DNA of 64,000 nt from Saprolegnia diclina VS20. Taxonomy: Eukaryota > Oomycota > Saprolegniomycetes > Saprolegniales > Saprolegniaceae. The stretch spans positions 163,831-227,830 of the forward strand of contig NW_008246082.1 in assembly GCF_000281045.1 (NCBI RefSeq). Reading direction: 5' to 3'. Positions 21,774-37,646 of the stretch are shown piece by piece. Position numbers and translations under genes: made by a program. Each line of letters starts with the position of its first letter. Position 1 is the stretch's first letter. The notes beneath the pieces were generated by a model. That model was not told where the DNA came from, ran no database searches, and saw only the letters and a program-made list of their open reading frames with translations.

Positions 21774-22346
21774 CTACAGAGCTGGCAAGGACACGGACGA
21801 GGACGCGAGCGGCGTCTCGGTCTGTCCGTGGACCCCCGCGTCTTCCGTGACAAAGTCGTCAATCGCGGCGCCCTCGTCGTGGTGCATGTCCCTACAAACA
21901 ACGGCGATAACAATGAAAGTGGCAGCGAGAGGCGCGGACCGGAAGGCGTCCGACATGATGTTGATGGTCGAGTGGCGGTTCGGGATGCGGAAGCCACCGC
22001 GGTAGACGTATGGCGCGTTGGAATGCGGCGATTGAATGATGCGCCGCGCGTCGGCGTCGAGGACCGGGCTCTCGGCGCGGACACCAAAGCCCGTCGACGC
22101 GCCCGTGTCACGCCGCTTGCTGTGCGTACTCGGACTCTCGAGCGCGGTCGTGGGTCGCCCGCCCGCCGTCGACGACGGTCGCACTTGGCCTTGGAGCCGA
22201 ATGGTCTCGAGAAAATGACCTACATCTTGTCTACTTCGACGCATTCAGCGATCGAATGACGCACCGTCGCCCTGGGGCTGATGGCCGTCTTCGGGGGCGA
22301 CGCCACCGCCGCTGAGCGTCCGTCGGCTGATGGCGCCATCCAGCAT
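21774..22346 (-). CDS. hypothetical small protein with one membrane span
   Basis: A probable two-exon gene. Exon one starts MLDGAISRRTLSGGGVAPED at 22346. An intron of about 45 nt (GTGCGTCATT...AGATGTAG) leads into HFLETIRLQGQVRPSS. The C-terminal part has APYVYRGGFRIPNRH, a hydrophobic stretch LAATFIVIAVVC that may span a membrane, and an acidic-polar tail ending SSVSLPAL. It is encoded between converging RPN6 and the end of the coiled-coil gene. No family is recognised and codon evidence is weaker than for its neighbours. Confidence 0.4.
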
Positions 22347-22368
22347 ATTGGCCAGCTACAACGACGCG

Positions 22369-25300
22369 TCATGTTTGGTCGATATCGCTGCGGTGGGCTA
22401 CCGTCTGCATAAAGACTTCACGGCGGTCGATCGAGCCTTTATCAAACTGCTCGCCCGTGTTCTTGTTGTTGGACACTTTGGCCAGCATGCGCGTATTGAG
22501 CTTCTCGACAATGTCGAGCTGGAGCCGGACCATCTTGGCATCGAGTTCGGCTTGGCCGCGGATCTAGAGGCTCATGCAATGACACTACGCCGCTGGGAGG
22601 GGCACCTCTTTGTTGCTTGCAACTTTGAGCACTTCGTACTCGGCCTTGGCGCACACGAGGTCGGCAAAGAACTGCGCGTTCTTGACGAGGAAGTTCTGCT
22701 GCCGTTCGGAAAACTGCTTGCGATTGGTGCCGTTGTTGTCGGCGCGGCTCGAGGTTGCGGCCACCTGGTAGCATTGACATTGGTTTTGAAAATGATGATG
22801 ATGATGTCGTAGTACCTTGCCTTCTTGGCGCGCGGAGATCTCAAACTTCCAGCACTCGGCGACGAACGCGTCACAGAGCGCGTCGAGCTCCTTGTTGAGC
22901 GTCGCGATCGTCATGTTGCGCGTGCTGGCCTTGGCGACCATCTCAGCAAACTTGGTTTGCTTCTCGTTGAACGCTGCATACAAGGCTTCGGTGCGCTCGC
23001 CCTCCTTGATGACTGCGTCGTTCAAGCGCGCGGCCGTCGCGCCAATCTCGGTCCGGTACTCGACTGCGTATGCATGACATTGTGAGCACAACTATAACTA
23101 TATAGTACCTTGCATGGCGTTGATCTGCTCGTTAAAGTAGTCTTGCTTGCCCGCAAAGGTCTCGAACGTCGTGTGCATCGAGTCGAGAATCACTTGGGTG
23201 CTGCTCGCCTCGGTCGCGATTTGCGCAAAGGTCCTAATCATACACCATTGTTGTTAGAGTATTGCACAAGGAAAGATGACGGCGTTCGCACTGCTGGATG
23301 TCGGTCTGCGCCGCGTCGTACTCGGTGCGAAACGAAAGATTGCCTTGCTCGAGGTACGAGAGCTTCTCCTTGATGGCCGAGAGCGCAGCCTCCGTGTGCA
23401 CTGTTCATTTAGGTGAATTTGGCTCGTTAAGGATCGATGGATAGATGCATGGATGGATACCTTTCATGCCCTCGGTCTCCAACTGGTGGTTCTCGACCTT
23501 GGTGCGCATCGCGGCAAAGTTCTTCTCCGTGTCCATCTTGTTGTCAACGACCGTCTTGATCAAGCTCGCGTGGGCGTCTTGGCCTTCCTTGATCTTGGCG
23601 CCGAGCCGCGTCGCGTCCTTCTTCAAATTTTCGGCGGCTTCGCGGGTCACGCGCTCAATGCCTATAAGATCGGATGGTCTCTCCTTAGTAGGACGCTCGA
23701 TCGAACCTTCGTAAATCGTGGTGAAATTCGTATTGTAGATGATCTCCGTGTCGCTCACGTGCTGCGTGAGGTCGGAAATCTTCTTCTTGTTGTCCATGGC
23801 CGCGTGTTCGACGACATCGATGCGGTCGGCGTGTCGCTTGACGTCCACCGAGAGCGTCTCGACCGAGCACGCGACAAAGATGTCGTCAAGCCGCTTGATC
23901 TCTACGTCCCAGGCAGTTAGTTAATAGAGGCAGATCGATCGACAACCGTTGTGCAAGGCCTCGGCGCGCTGTTCAATGATTTCTTTGATCTGGTCCTCGG
24001 ACTTTTGCTTGTTTTGAGCTGCGTCTTCAAACGCTTGGGCGAGGTCGGACGTGAACTGTTCGGCTTTGCCCTGCTTGTCCCCGAGCGCTTGGACTAGGCA
24101 CCATACCGCGTTCCGTCCACGTTCCGATGCACTATATTATGGAAATGTACGCTTCTCCTTCATGACGCCTTGCTGCGTAATGATGGTTTGAATGTGCTGG
24201 TGCTCGGCCTGCGAGTTGCGCCGGAGCTCGTCGAGCATCTTTGCAAATTTGTCCTACGCGCGACCGTGCCTACGATGCTCGGACACCGCGATCGCACCTG
24301 CGTCTTGAGGATCTCTTCGATCTTGTCGCACATGATTTCGACGCGGTTTTGGGTCTTCTGGAGGGACTCGGCTTGGCTCGAGTTGATGTCTTCTTGCATG
24401 CTGCGCACCTAGATCGCCACGTCCTATCAGCCGACCTTATTCCTCCATGCGTCGACCATGTGGATTTCTTCTTGCGTCCGGCTAAAGAGGCCGCTAAACT
24501 CGTCTGAGAGCTTGTGGCTCTCTTGTTTGAGCAAGATGAGCGACTTTTGCTCAAACCCAATGAGTTCATTCTGCGTCACGCACGCGCGGAGGTCGTGCGT
24601 GAGCTTGTCCATGAGGATCTTGACGTTGCCTTCGTGCTTGGAGTTGCGCGCTTGGATGAGCGCGTCACGGCGCTTCATCTCGGCTTGGAGCCGCATCACG
24701 CTGCTCTTGGCCTCTTGCGAGTTCTCGCGCACGATCGCGCCCTCCGCCTACGCAGCGTACGACGGTGTGACGTCAGATCCTCTAGCATCTCGCACCCGCA
24801 GCTGCTCCAAGCTCACGATGATTGGCTCGAGAATCGCGTCCATCGTATCTTGCGAGTAGGCACTCGCGGCCACCGGCGGCGACGACGACGAAAGCGATGC
24901 GATGCCATGGATAGCATTGTCCGCCGTCGGCGTGGACGATGCTGGTGACGTGTCTTCCTGGATCGCGGCGACGTCGGGGGCGACGAGGGCCTCGCGGCGC
25001 GGTGGCGCTCGGTCTTGCAGTATGCTCGGCCGGCGGCGCATGCTTGCATCAAGCGCGGGCTTGGACGTCGCTGCTGCGCCCGCAAGTTCGTCGTCCTCGG
25101 CCTTGCTCGAGCGGCGTGACTTGGCGACGGTCTTGGCGGCGACATCCCGCCGCAGGATCACAATGTCCTTCTGGATCCCGTCGATGCCTTGCTTGATGTA
25201 CTTGAACTGGTCCTTGAGGTTCTGGCACTCGACCATTGCCTCGGAGTTGTTGGCGATGTTTTGCATGGCGTCGCTGAGCCACGCGGGAATTTCGCCGTTG

Positions 25301-25491
25301 CCCATCTCGTTCTTCTCGAGGATCTCAATCTTCATGCGCAGCGTGAGGATGATGTCGAGCAGGCTCTCTTCGTTGAAGATGAGGTCCGGCGGGTACTTCC
25401 ACTGCAGCGAGACCGGGTTCCCATTCATGCTGCTGGTCTTCCGGCTCTGGCTTTTCTGCGCCACTCGGCCGTTTCGCGCCTGAAACGACAA
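22369..25491 (-). CDS. large coiled-coil protein, function unknown
   Basis: Starts MSFQARNGRVAQKSQSRK at 25491 and ends REVFMQTVAHRSDIDQT at 22369. About eleven short introns separate the exons. The N-terminal 110 residues look globular (WKYPPDLIFNEESLLDI, IPAWLSDAMQNIANNSE). A serine/proline-rich linker follows (near 24.8-25.1 kb), and the rest is long amphipathic helix with heptad-like spacing (for example SVMRLQAEMKRRDALIQA, IEEILKTQ, ATLNKELDALCDAFVAEC, LQLDIVEKLNTRMLAKV). The length is roughly 850 residues. It could be a structural component of basal bodies, flagella or the spindle, but no family signature is recognised. A 42-nt intron before the last exon fixes the C-terminus. Confidence 0.7.
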
Positions 25492-25590
25492 GCAAGAGGT
25501 GCGATGATGGAGGCTGCATTAGTCTCGTGGCTTATATCGATCGATATCGGGGACTGCGACGGCCCTCGAAGGCGATGGACGTAGGAGCGC

Positions 25591-26310
25591 TTAGAACATG
25601 CTCATGCCACGCTCGCCGTGGCCGCGCGGCAGCTTGATCTTGGCCGCGTTCTTCTCGACAGCGTCAAGCGTGTACGCGTAGTGGTCCCCGACGCTCTCAA
25701 GCGTGCGCTGGAGGTTAAAGTACCACTTGACGTCGACGGCCGCGACGTACGAGACGAGGTCGGCGAGGGGCGTCGCCGACGACGCCGTCGTCTTGTCCGC
25801 ATCGACGGTCGACTTTTTGGTCACGTCGCCGTCCTTGCCGCCGACCTCGGCCGTCGTCGAGATTGTATTCGTCTTTTCCGAAGCGTGCTTGGCCGCAAAC
25901 TTCTCGTACGCGGTCGCGCGCTGCCAGTAGTAGTCGGTCATGCCATCCCACGCCTTCTGGAGCGCGGTGCGGCTGGCGCTGATCTGGAGCTGCACCGACT
26001 TTTGGACTTCGACGCCAAAGTTGTTGCCGTCCGCGACCTTGGGGACGAGAAGCTGGATCCAGCGCTCGAGGCTCTGCATCTTCTGGATCGCAATGTGGAT
26101 CTCGTCGAGCACGATCTGGATCAGATGGACGAGGCGCGCGTTCGATGGCGCGTCCAATGTCACGAGCGGGGCGAAGGCCGCGTAGGCCTGCGCAGGCGAA
26201 GACGCGGGGAACTCGCGCGCGAGGACCTCGGCGATCCGGTCCATGTGCATCGGGATCTCGTCGAGGACCTTGGTCGCGATCGCCGTCGTCGCCGCTACGC
26301 GCTTCTCCAT
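25591..26310 (-). CDS. proteasome activator PA28/REG subunit (PSME-like)
   Basis: A single exon of 239 residues, typical for the family. PA28 forms a heptameric ring that opens the 20S core without ATP. Starts MEKRVAATTAIATKVLDEIP at 26310. The diagnostic block is near residue 100: WIQLLVPKVADGNNFGVEVQ, nearly identical to the activation-loop region WIQLLIPKIEDGNNFGV of animal PA28gamma. Downstream DYYWQRATAYEKFAAKHAS, VKWYFNLQRTLESVGDHY and KNAAKIKLPRG match the last helices and the KI-PR ending. It lies 100 bases downstream of the coiled-coil gene's start, same strand. Confidence 0.92.
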   Translation of the reverse strand: MEKRVAATTAIATKVLDEIPMHMDRIAEVLAREFPASSPAQAYAAFAPLVTLDAPSNARLVHLIQIVLDEIHIAIQKMQSLERWIQLLVPKVADGNNFGVEVQKSVQLQISASRTALQKAWDGMTDYYWQRATAYEKFAAKHASEKTNTISTTAEVGGKDGDVTKKSTVDADKTTASSATPLADLVSYVAAVDVKWYFNLQRTLESVGDHYAYTLDAVEKNAAKIKLPRGHGERGMSMF

Positions 26311-26726
26311 CGTCGTCGTCGAAAAGGCAAAAATACAATCTGCGGTGCAATGGATTTGAGGCCGTCCATACAAACATCAAGACAATGAAATTCGAAACCC
26401 AACTCAATTTTCATGATTTCGGATCGGTCGCCACTCGTCACGACCATGCATCGCCAGCTCGACGACGCCTGCGTGCTCTCGCTCCTCCAGCAGGCGAGTA
26501 CCGTTCATGCGCGAGGGCGAGTAGTAAGCGTCGTACGGAGCCATGAGTCGGCCATGGCGCCGTGGCCAGTCATGGCCAGTGCCAGGTCCGATGGACCAAG
26601 GGATCTGTCGCCTGCCCATATACCTGTAGCCGAGATATTCCTGCTCGTGAGCATCGGTGCGCATACGCCAGCCACGTCGGCGAGATGAACATGCGGGTGG
26701 ATTATCACTGCTACGAATGCGTGGAC
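26311..26726. other. intergenic, nothing recognised
   Basis: About 415 bases upstream of PA28. Short frames on both strands show no recognisable protein. Confidence 0.5.
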
Positions 26727-27710
26727 TCATTTCGGTGTCGTTGGACTCGCAGTGTGAAGGAGATCCACGATGCGATAGTCGTCCTTGAAGCGGGGAAGCG
26801 CGGGGTACCGGTCCGGGTGCAGGAGGTGCGCGAGGATCTCGAGGCCGTCCACAAGCGCCGGCGAAGCGCCGCTAAAGAGGCGGTTCGCATCAAAGATAAA
26901 GACGCGGCCGGACTGCACAGCAGGAATGTCTTGAAACCCCTTCTTGGACGGCAGCAGCGCGAAGCTTTCCTTGATGCTCCGCGCCAAGTCAAAGCCGCAG
27001 GGCATGATCACAAGGGCTTCGGCGCCCGCGTCGGCCACGTGGCTCCAGTCGATCGCGACCGAAAACGTCTCGGGTGCTGCGAGCGGGTCGTAGCCGCCCG
27101 CAAGCGTCACAAGCTCGGGCATCCAATGGCCAGCATTGTAGATTGGATCGAGCCACTCGACGCACACGGTCTTGAGTGGATGGCAGCCGTCGAGGGCAGA
27201 GACGACGGCGTCGACGCGACCCTTCATACTGGCGACCATGGCCTGGCCGCGGCCTGCGACGCCGCACGCTGTGGCGATGGCCATGACGTCCTTGTACAAG
27301 CCTTGGAGCCCGCGCGCAGTCAAGTAGACGATCTTGGTCCGGACACCAAGCTTTTCGAGGACGGGCAGGACGTTGGCCGGCCCAATTGCGCATACCTCGC
27401 ACAGATCTTGGAGCAAGACAATGTCTACGTCGCCCAGAAGCGCCTCGTTGATCTCGTACAGCGGCGTGCCAGAAGTAGCGCTGTCACTCACGAGCTGGTC
27501 AATGGCCCCGGACGAGTGCGTCGCCGAGTCAAAGACGCACCGAATGACCTTGGGCTTGGCCAGCGCCTCTTTGGGAAACTACGCATCCGTGAGTGCGTGC
27601 GAGAAGTGGTGACGTACTTGGCACTCGAAGGTGACGCACGAGAGGAGGTCGGCGAGCCCGAGCTCGTAGCAGATCGTTGTCCCCGCTGGCAAAAACGACG
27701 CGATCTTCAT
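26727..27710 (-). CDS. cobalamin-binding (BtuF-like) periplasmic-binding-fold protein
   Basis: Two exons: the first starts MKIASFLPAGTTICYELGL at 27710. A 39-nt intron (GTACGTCACC...GCGTAG) follows CVTFECQ, and the second exon runs to 26727. Motifs shared with bacterial cobalamin-binding/ABC substrate-binding proteins (PF01497 group) are SSGAIDQLV, ILLQDLCEVCAIGP-like, VEWLDPIYNAGHWMPELV and ALVIMPCGFDLARS. The length of about 314 residues fits. No signal peptide or lipobox is seen, so it is probably cytosolic in this eukaryote and may handle corrinoids. A bacterial origin by transfer is an inference; the spliced intron shows it is domesticated. Confidence 0.82.
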
Positions 27711-27742
27711 CGTTCGACGAAAATGCAAAGTGGCAAAACGAA

Positions 27743-27815
27743 TATCAACTACCGGGTTTGAACCGGTGACCTTCTCGGTGTAAACGAGACGTGATAACCA
27801 CTACACCAAGCTGAT
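27743..27815 (-). tRNA. tRNA-Val (anticodon TAC)
   Basis: The 73-nt minus-strand sequence folds as a standard cloverleaf. The acceptor arm pairs ATCAGCT with AGTTGAT (one G-U), the D arm contains GTGTAGTGGTTATCAC, and the anticodon arm pairs TCTCG with CGAGA around loop TTTACAC (anticodon TAC, reading GTA). The T arm pairs ACCGG with CCGGT around TTCAAAC. There is no intron and CCA is not encoded. It lies 32 bases upstream of the cobalamin-binding-like gene. Confidence 0.95.
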
Positions 27816-28303
27816 ATCTGACGCCTTGTCCAAATTGTGAGATATTAAATAGTTTTATTTTGTATTTAATTGCGTTTAGTGAGCTTTGGATGAAAGGAAT
27901 TATGAGCAGCCTACCTTCTTCTAGTCATATTGGATGTTGTGAAGCCATGCTGCCGTCACCATGTCTGCGACTGGTATAATGTATACCAGACTGAAAGTGA
28001 AGAGGTTGCGCCTCGAAAACAAGTGACTAAATCCACGCAACCATACCATGCCCTGTCGCTCTGCTCGGCGACCATCGTGCATGCATGGGAGCCCACGATG
28101 ACCACAGCAGACGTCCGACGTGATGCAATCGAGCGATCTTCAATGTGCACGTGTCTATGGCTCCATGGGGGCGACACCGCTTGCTTGCGTCGACGCGGAG
28201 CTGGTCGATACGACCAATTGGGTGTTTTTAGTTACCTATCTGATATTCCCAGCTCGTGTTCTTCATGACCCAATTGTGATTTCGCCACGGAGGAGGTCAG
28301 ACG
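27816..28303. other. intergenic, AT-richer at left
   Basis: Upstream of the tRNA (its 5' side) an AT-rich stretch around 27835-27900 contrasts with the GC-rich genes. No coding or structural feature recognised otherwise. Confidence 0.45.
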
Positions 28304-28786
28304 ATGCTCTCTCGCGTGAGTCGTCGCGTCCTCGCCCGCGCGGTGCGCCCCGCGCTTGTGACCAGCGTCGACGTCGATCCAATCGAGGGTACGCTGGCGA
28401 CGCCGCTCCGCCTCTTTGCCTTCCGGCATAACGCCATCGTGCAAAAGCCGCCAGAACTGCACGCCGACGGCCCACTCGAGCGCCTCCAAGCGCTTCGCAT
28501 CCAGCTCCACCGCGCCTTTTGCGACGAACAGCTCCAAGACACGATCGCGCACGCGTCCGACCTCTCGAGCGATGGCCTAGTCGCTCTTTTGGAGCCCGAG
28601 GTGGCGTTGCCGGCCGGCGAAGTCCGGCAGGCGTACGAGTTTGACCGGAGCGCCGGCATCCCAAACTCGAGCTTTGCGCAGTTGGGCCAGCACCTGTACA
28701 CTGCAACCAACGAGGCGGCGCTTCGCAGCGAGTGGCAGCACGACGCGCGCGCCTTCCACGCCGTCGCCATCACGTGTGCGTGTTAG
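28304..28786 (+). CDS. 160-residue protein, probably mitochondrial
   Basis: A single open frame starts MLSRVSRRVLARAVRPALV at 28304 and ends AVAITCAC. The arginine-rich, acid-free N-terminus of about 20 residues has the look of a mitochondrial targeting helix. The body includes ATPLRLFAFRHNAIVQKPPE, HADGPLERLQALRIQLHRAF and LPAGEVRQAYEFDRSAGIP. No family is recognised. It converges on the next gene with 88 bases between. Confidence 0.65.
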   Translation: MLSRVSRRVLARAVRPALVTSVDVDPIEGTLATPLRLFAFRHNAIVQKPPELHADGPLERLQALRIQLHRAFCDEQLQDTIAHASDLSSDGLVALLEPEVALPAGEVRQAYEFDRSAGIPNSSFAQLGQHLYTATNEAALRSEWQHDARAFHAVAITCAC

Positions 28787-28874
28787 GAGGTGTGTATAAT
28801 GTACTTCAATAGTGACGCTATGATCAAACGCACGCATCTCTACACTGTCCTCTAGCCTCGATCATCCGATTGTG

Positions 28875-30865
28875 CTAGCCCAACAGCTCCTTCTTCCACT
28901 TGGCCACGAGTGCTTGGGACGCGTTGGCCACGTGCTCGGACGGATGCTTTCGCAGCTTGTTGATGCTCCGCCCGAGGCCCGTGGCCTTGAGCGTCTCGAC
29001 CGTCAGCCGCATCGTGTTGAGCGCCGTGAGCATATCCAGCGCCACAAACTCGTCGAGCGCCTTCATGTCGGTTGTCGCTTCCAAAAGCGCAAGAATGCGC
29101 GACAAGTCGGCGCCCTACACACCATCAGCGTCGCTACGTCAAGCGTCCAGCGTATCCGCGAGCGTACGAGCAGTGGCGTGGCGGCTTCGACGGTCGCGGC
29201 TTTTGCCAGCACTTCCCGAACACTCGCCTTCATGCGGCTGCGCTTGAGATCCGACTCTAAATGCTCGGCGCTCGCTACGCGCTGCACAGGACCGTATGAG
29301 ATACCATGGACGCGGCGAGAGATGGCACGTACGCGCTCGTGCTCGGTGGCCGCGAGGCGCTCGAGGTGCTGCAAAATCGACGCGTCGGCAAGCGCTGGCG
29401 CATACCCATTGAAGCGCGGCTCCGAGAGCGTGAAGAGCGCAGCCGCGGCCTTGTGCACGAGTTCTTCGGACGTCTCCGTCTCGCGCTGGCGCCACCCGCC
29501 GTCCGGCTGTTGGACGCAGAGCATGAAGGCCATGGCGCGCTCGAGCACGGCCTTGGGCGTCGGCTGGAAGCACTTGAGCGCCTACGCACCCCACCACACA
29601 TTGAGCACTAGGCTAGCCACAGAGGCACTGTGTACGCGGGCAAAGACGCCGAGTAGGTGCACGTCGCTGCGAGCCAAGTGCGTATCAAAGTGCTGCACCA
29701 TGAAGTGGTACTCGTGCGGCAAGAGGTCCTATAGCGGCGATGATATCGTCTTCGTAAGTTAGGGCGATCGTACAAGCGCCAGCTGCAACGATCCGTGGTG
29801 GGTCAGTGTCAGCACGAGACGTGCCACGAGGTAGCACTGGTCCAAGTACTCTCTGTCCGTGAGCTCATGCGGCGGCGCATATGGATACAGCGTCACGACC
29901 CATTTCAACACCTATGCACAGAGGATTTCGTGGTGAGAGAAGTCATACGGAAGCGCGTACGCTGGCGTAGGTGCAGCCGATGAAGATGTCGAGGCGCGCT
30001 GCAAACCACGTGAGTGTGAGTGCGTTCGTGAGCTTTTGATAGCACGACTGCTTCGAGTCCGAGTGCGCGCACGCGGTCGCGGGGTCCCACCCAAAGTAGT
30101 CCTAGCCCAAAGTTACTCTTCACGGCCGCGATATGGCTTGCGAATGCGAGGTACCATGGGTGTGTACGGCGTCATTTGGTTGCTCAGAAAGTAGCGCAGC
30201 TCGAGGAGCCGAGGATGCTGCATGTGGCAACAGCTAAATGTGTAGGCCGACGAGATGCAGTCGAGCACCTGCAGCCATACGCTATGAGGATACACATCAT
30301 ACAAGCGACGGGCGCGTACTTGCAATGGCGTCGGCGCGGTGCCGGGCACCCACTCGGGCAGGACGGGTGTGTCGAGGTACTGGCTCGCGAGCTGCCGCGC
30401 AAACACCAAGACCGTGCGATGCACATCGCGCTCGGCCGTGATCTCGGCAAGGTCGCAGAGGTACTGTATTGCGTCGAGACCGCAGATGGCAAACACGTCT
30501 GGCGCCTTGGCGATCTGGTAGAGGTACCGGAGGCCGGGAATGAGCGCCGCCGATCGCATCTCTGCCTTCCACACTGGCTCCTTGACGATCGTGCTCGCAT
30601 CCGCTGCCATGCTCGAGCGCTGCAAGATGCTGTGCATGATGCGCTTTACGAGATCCTTGTGGTGCGTCAAGCTCAAGCTCAGCGTCTTCTCGACGTGCTG
30701 GCGCACCACCTTGAGGCTGCGCGCGTCCGCGTTGTCCTTGTTCTTGAGCATGAAGGCTTCAATGCACTCCTTGATCTTCGCCTCGAGCTCCGGAGACACA
30801 ACCTTTGGCGCGATGATGATGGACGTTCCGCCCGCGCCCATGCGCGTCCACATGCCATTCGCCAT
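28875..30865 (-). CDS. multi-exon protein ending in a TFIIS N-terminal-type domain
   Basis: Starts MANGMWTRMGAGGTSIIIAP at 30865 and ends KWKKELLG at 28875. Near the N-terminus ARSLKVVRQHVEKTLSLSL is reminiscent of DEK C-terminal-type helical domains. The middle exons encode helical segments, including DYFGWDPATACAHSDSKQS, EYLDQCYLVARLVLTLTHHG, EYHFMVQHFDTHLARSDVHL and a QPDGGW motif. The last exons encode LDMLTALNTMRLTVETL and GRSINKLRKHPSEHVANAS, the LW/TFIIS N-terminal fold that docks transcription factors on elongation complexes. About seven introns of 40-55 nt. The TFIIS-N call is well supported by pattern; the rest is unknown. Confidence 0.72.
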
Positions 30866-31354
30866 CGCAACGGCAATATGACCTCTCGGATCCGATACTT
30901 TGGAAATATATCATGCCACACAGGAACCCACTAAATTCGGCACCTTGCCCTTGCCGATGGCTAAACCCACGCCACCACCGGTATCGCCTGGCGAATGTGC
31001 GGTGGTCTTTCATTTGGAGATGGTCACCCGTGTCGACTTGGAATTCCCACGTAGTAGTAGTGTGCACTGGGATACGTTTCGCGCGGCGCGGACAGGTGTG
31101 GTCGATGGAAGTGGCGTGCATTTAGCTGGAGACGAAGCAACAAACGCTGCCATGCTGAACTGTCCTCGCAATGGACCCCGAGCGAATAAGGCTCGGCCAT
31201 GTTGCAAGCAATGACGGACCCGCTCTTGCAGCTCATGGGTCAAGCGTGGAGGAAACTCTGCGATGTTTTGGTGTGCAGTGGGTGGACATTAAAATCGGCA
31301 CGTGCCGAATGCAAATGGATGTGGGATCGCGGTTTTATCCCACAACGAAGATTG
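30866..31354. other. divergent promoter region
   Basis: About 490 bases between divergent starts. In-frame ATGs at 31199 and 31211 could extend the tubulin cofactor gene N-terminally, but the family begins near the chosen start. No other feature recognised. Confidence 0.45.
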
Positions 31355-36364
<5,010 letters not shown>

Positions 36365-36440
36365 GACGTCGGTCGATGCTGGGTATTCTACTCGTCTCTG
36401 CAATAATACGTACGCACGGCTTGATTACATTTACTATCTT

Positions 36441-37646
36441 CTACGCCGATTCGCTGCGGCGGGCAATCTCAGCAAGGAGCTCCTTGGTCGAGAGCGTCTC
36501 GAGGTTGACGGCCTCAACGTTGAGCCAGTCGACGGGGTTCTTGAGGACTTCGAGCGTCCGCGCTTCCCACGAGCCTTCCTTCGGGATGTTCATGTACTCC
36601 CAGCGGGCCGTGAGCGGCAGCGACATGAGAATCGACTCGATGCGCGAGCCGGGCACGTTGAGGCCAAACTTGGTGCCACGGTCGTACATGACGTTGAACT
36701 CGACGTACCGGCCGCGACGCACCTGCTGCCAGTCCTTCTGCGCCTGCGTGAACGGCATGTCCTTGCGCTTGAGCATGATGGGCACATAGGCATCCAGCAT
36801 CGAGTTGGCACACGACCGCGCCATCTGGAACGTCTTCTCCATGTCCTTGTCCATGTCGTCGTAGAAGAAGCCGCCAATGCCACGGTGCTCTTGACGGTGC
36901 GGGATGTAAAAGTACTTGTCGCACGTCTCCTTCATCTGCGGGTAGTAGCTCTTGTCGTGCTTGTCGAGCGCAATCTTGTAGACGGCGTGGAAGTGGCGCG
37001 CGTCCTCCTCAAAGAGGTACGCGGGCGTGAGATCGGCGCCACCGCCAAACCACGCGAGCTTCTTGGGCTTGCCGGCTTCGTCGAGGCGACCGGTCTCGAC
37101 TTCAAAGTACCGGTAGTTGAGGTGCATCGTCGGCGCCATCGGGTTGCGCGGGTGGATCACGAGCGAGACGCCGCAGGCAAAGAACGGCAGCGGCTTGTTG
37201 ACCTCGAGGTTGCGGCCCTGCGAGTTCATCTGGGCAACCGCGCCCTTCTTGAGGTCGCCGTGGATGACTGAGACGTTGACACCGGCCTTCTCAAACACCT
37301 TGCCGTCCTGGATGACGCGCGAGCGGCCGCCACCGCCGTGGCCATCGCGTTCCCACTCGTCCGTGCGGAACTTGGTGCCATCGATGGCCTCCATGCCGGT
37401 GCAGATCTCGTCCTGGACGCGCAAGATCATGGCCTTCATGCGCTCGCGCATCGGCGCGGTCGTGTCAAACTCGATCGAATCGGCCGGCGTCTTGTCCGCC
37501 GACAAGGGCGCGAGGAGGAAGTCCTTGGCGTCGACCTTCTTGGCCTGCGCCGGCGCGTTGCTAGCGCCGAGGGCCATGCCCATGCCCATGGCGGCGACGG
37601 CGAGCGTCGGGTTGACGCGGCGAAGGTGGGCGACACGGCCAAACAT
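36441..37646 (-). CDS. coproporphyrinogen III oxidase (oxygen-dependent)
   Basis: A haem-synthesis enzyme that oxidatively decarboxylates coproporphyrinogen III to protoporphyrinogen IX. A single uninterrupted exon from MFGRVAHLRRVNPTLAVAAM (37646) gives 401 residues. The N-terminus looks like a mitochondrial presequence; a longer frame from 37757 is possible. Signature segments are GVSLVIHPRNPMAPTMHLNY, WFGGGADLTPAYLFEEDARH, CDKYFYIPHRQEHRGIGGFF, QQVRRGRYVEFNVMYDRGTK and GSRIESILMSLPLTARWEY. The gene has no intron although its neighbours are heavily split. It converges on TBCD with 76 bases between. Confidence 0.95.
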   Translation of the reverse strand: MFGRVAHLRRVNPTLAVAAMGMGMALGASNAPAQAKKVDAKDFLLAPLSADKTPADSIEFDTTAPMRERMKAMILRVQDEICTGMEAIDGTKFRTDEWERDGHGGGGRSRVIQDGKVFEKAGVNVSVIHGDLKKGAVAQMNSQGRNLEVNKPLPFFACGVSLVIHPRNPMAPTMHLNYRYFEVETGRLDEAGKPKKLAWFGGGADLTPAYLFEEDARHFHAVYKIALDKHDKSYYPQMKETCDKYFYIPHRQEHRGIGGFFYDDMDKDMEKTFQMARSCANSMLDAYVPIMLKRKDMPFTQAQKDWQQVRRGRYVEFNVMYDRGTKFGLNVPGSRIESILMSLPLTARWEYMNIPKEGSWEARTLEVLKNPVDWLNVEAVNLETLSTKELLAEIARRSESA

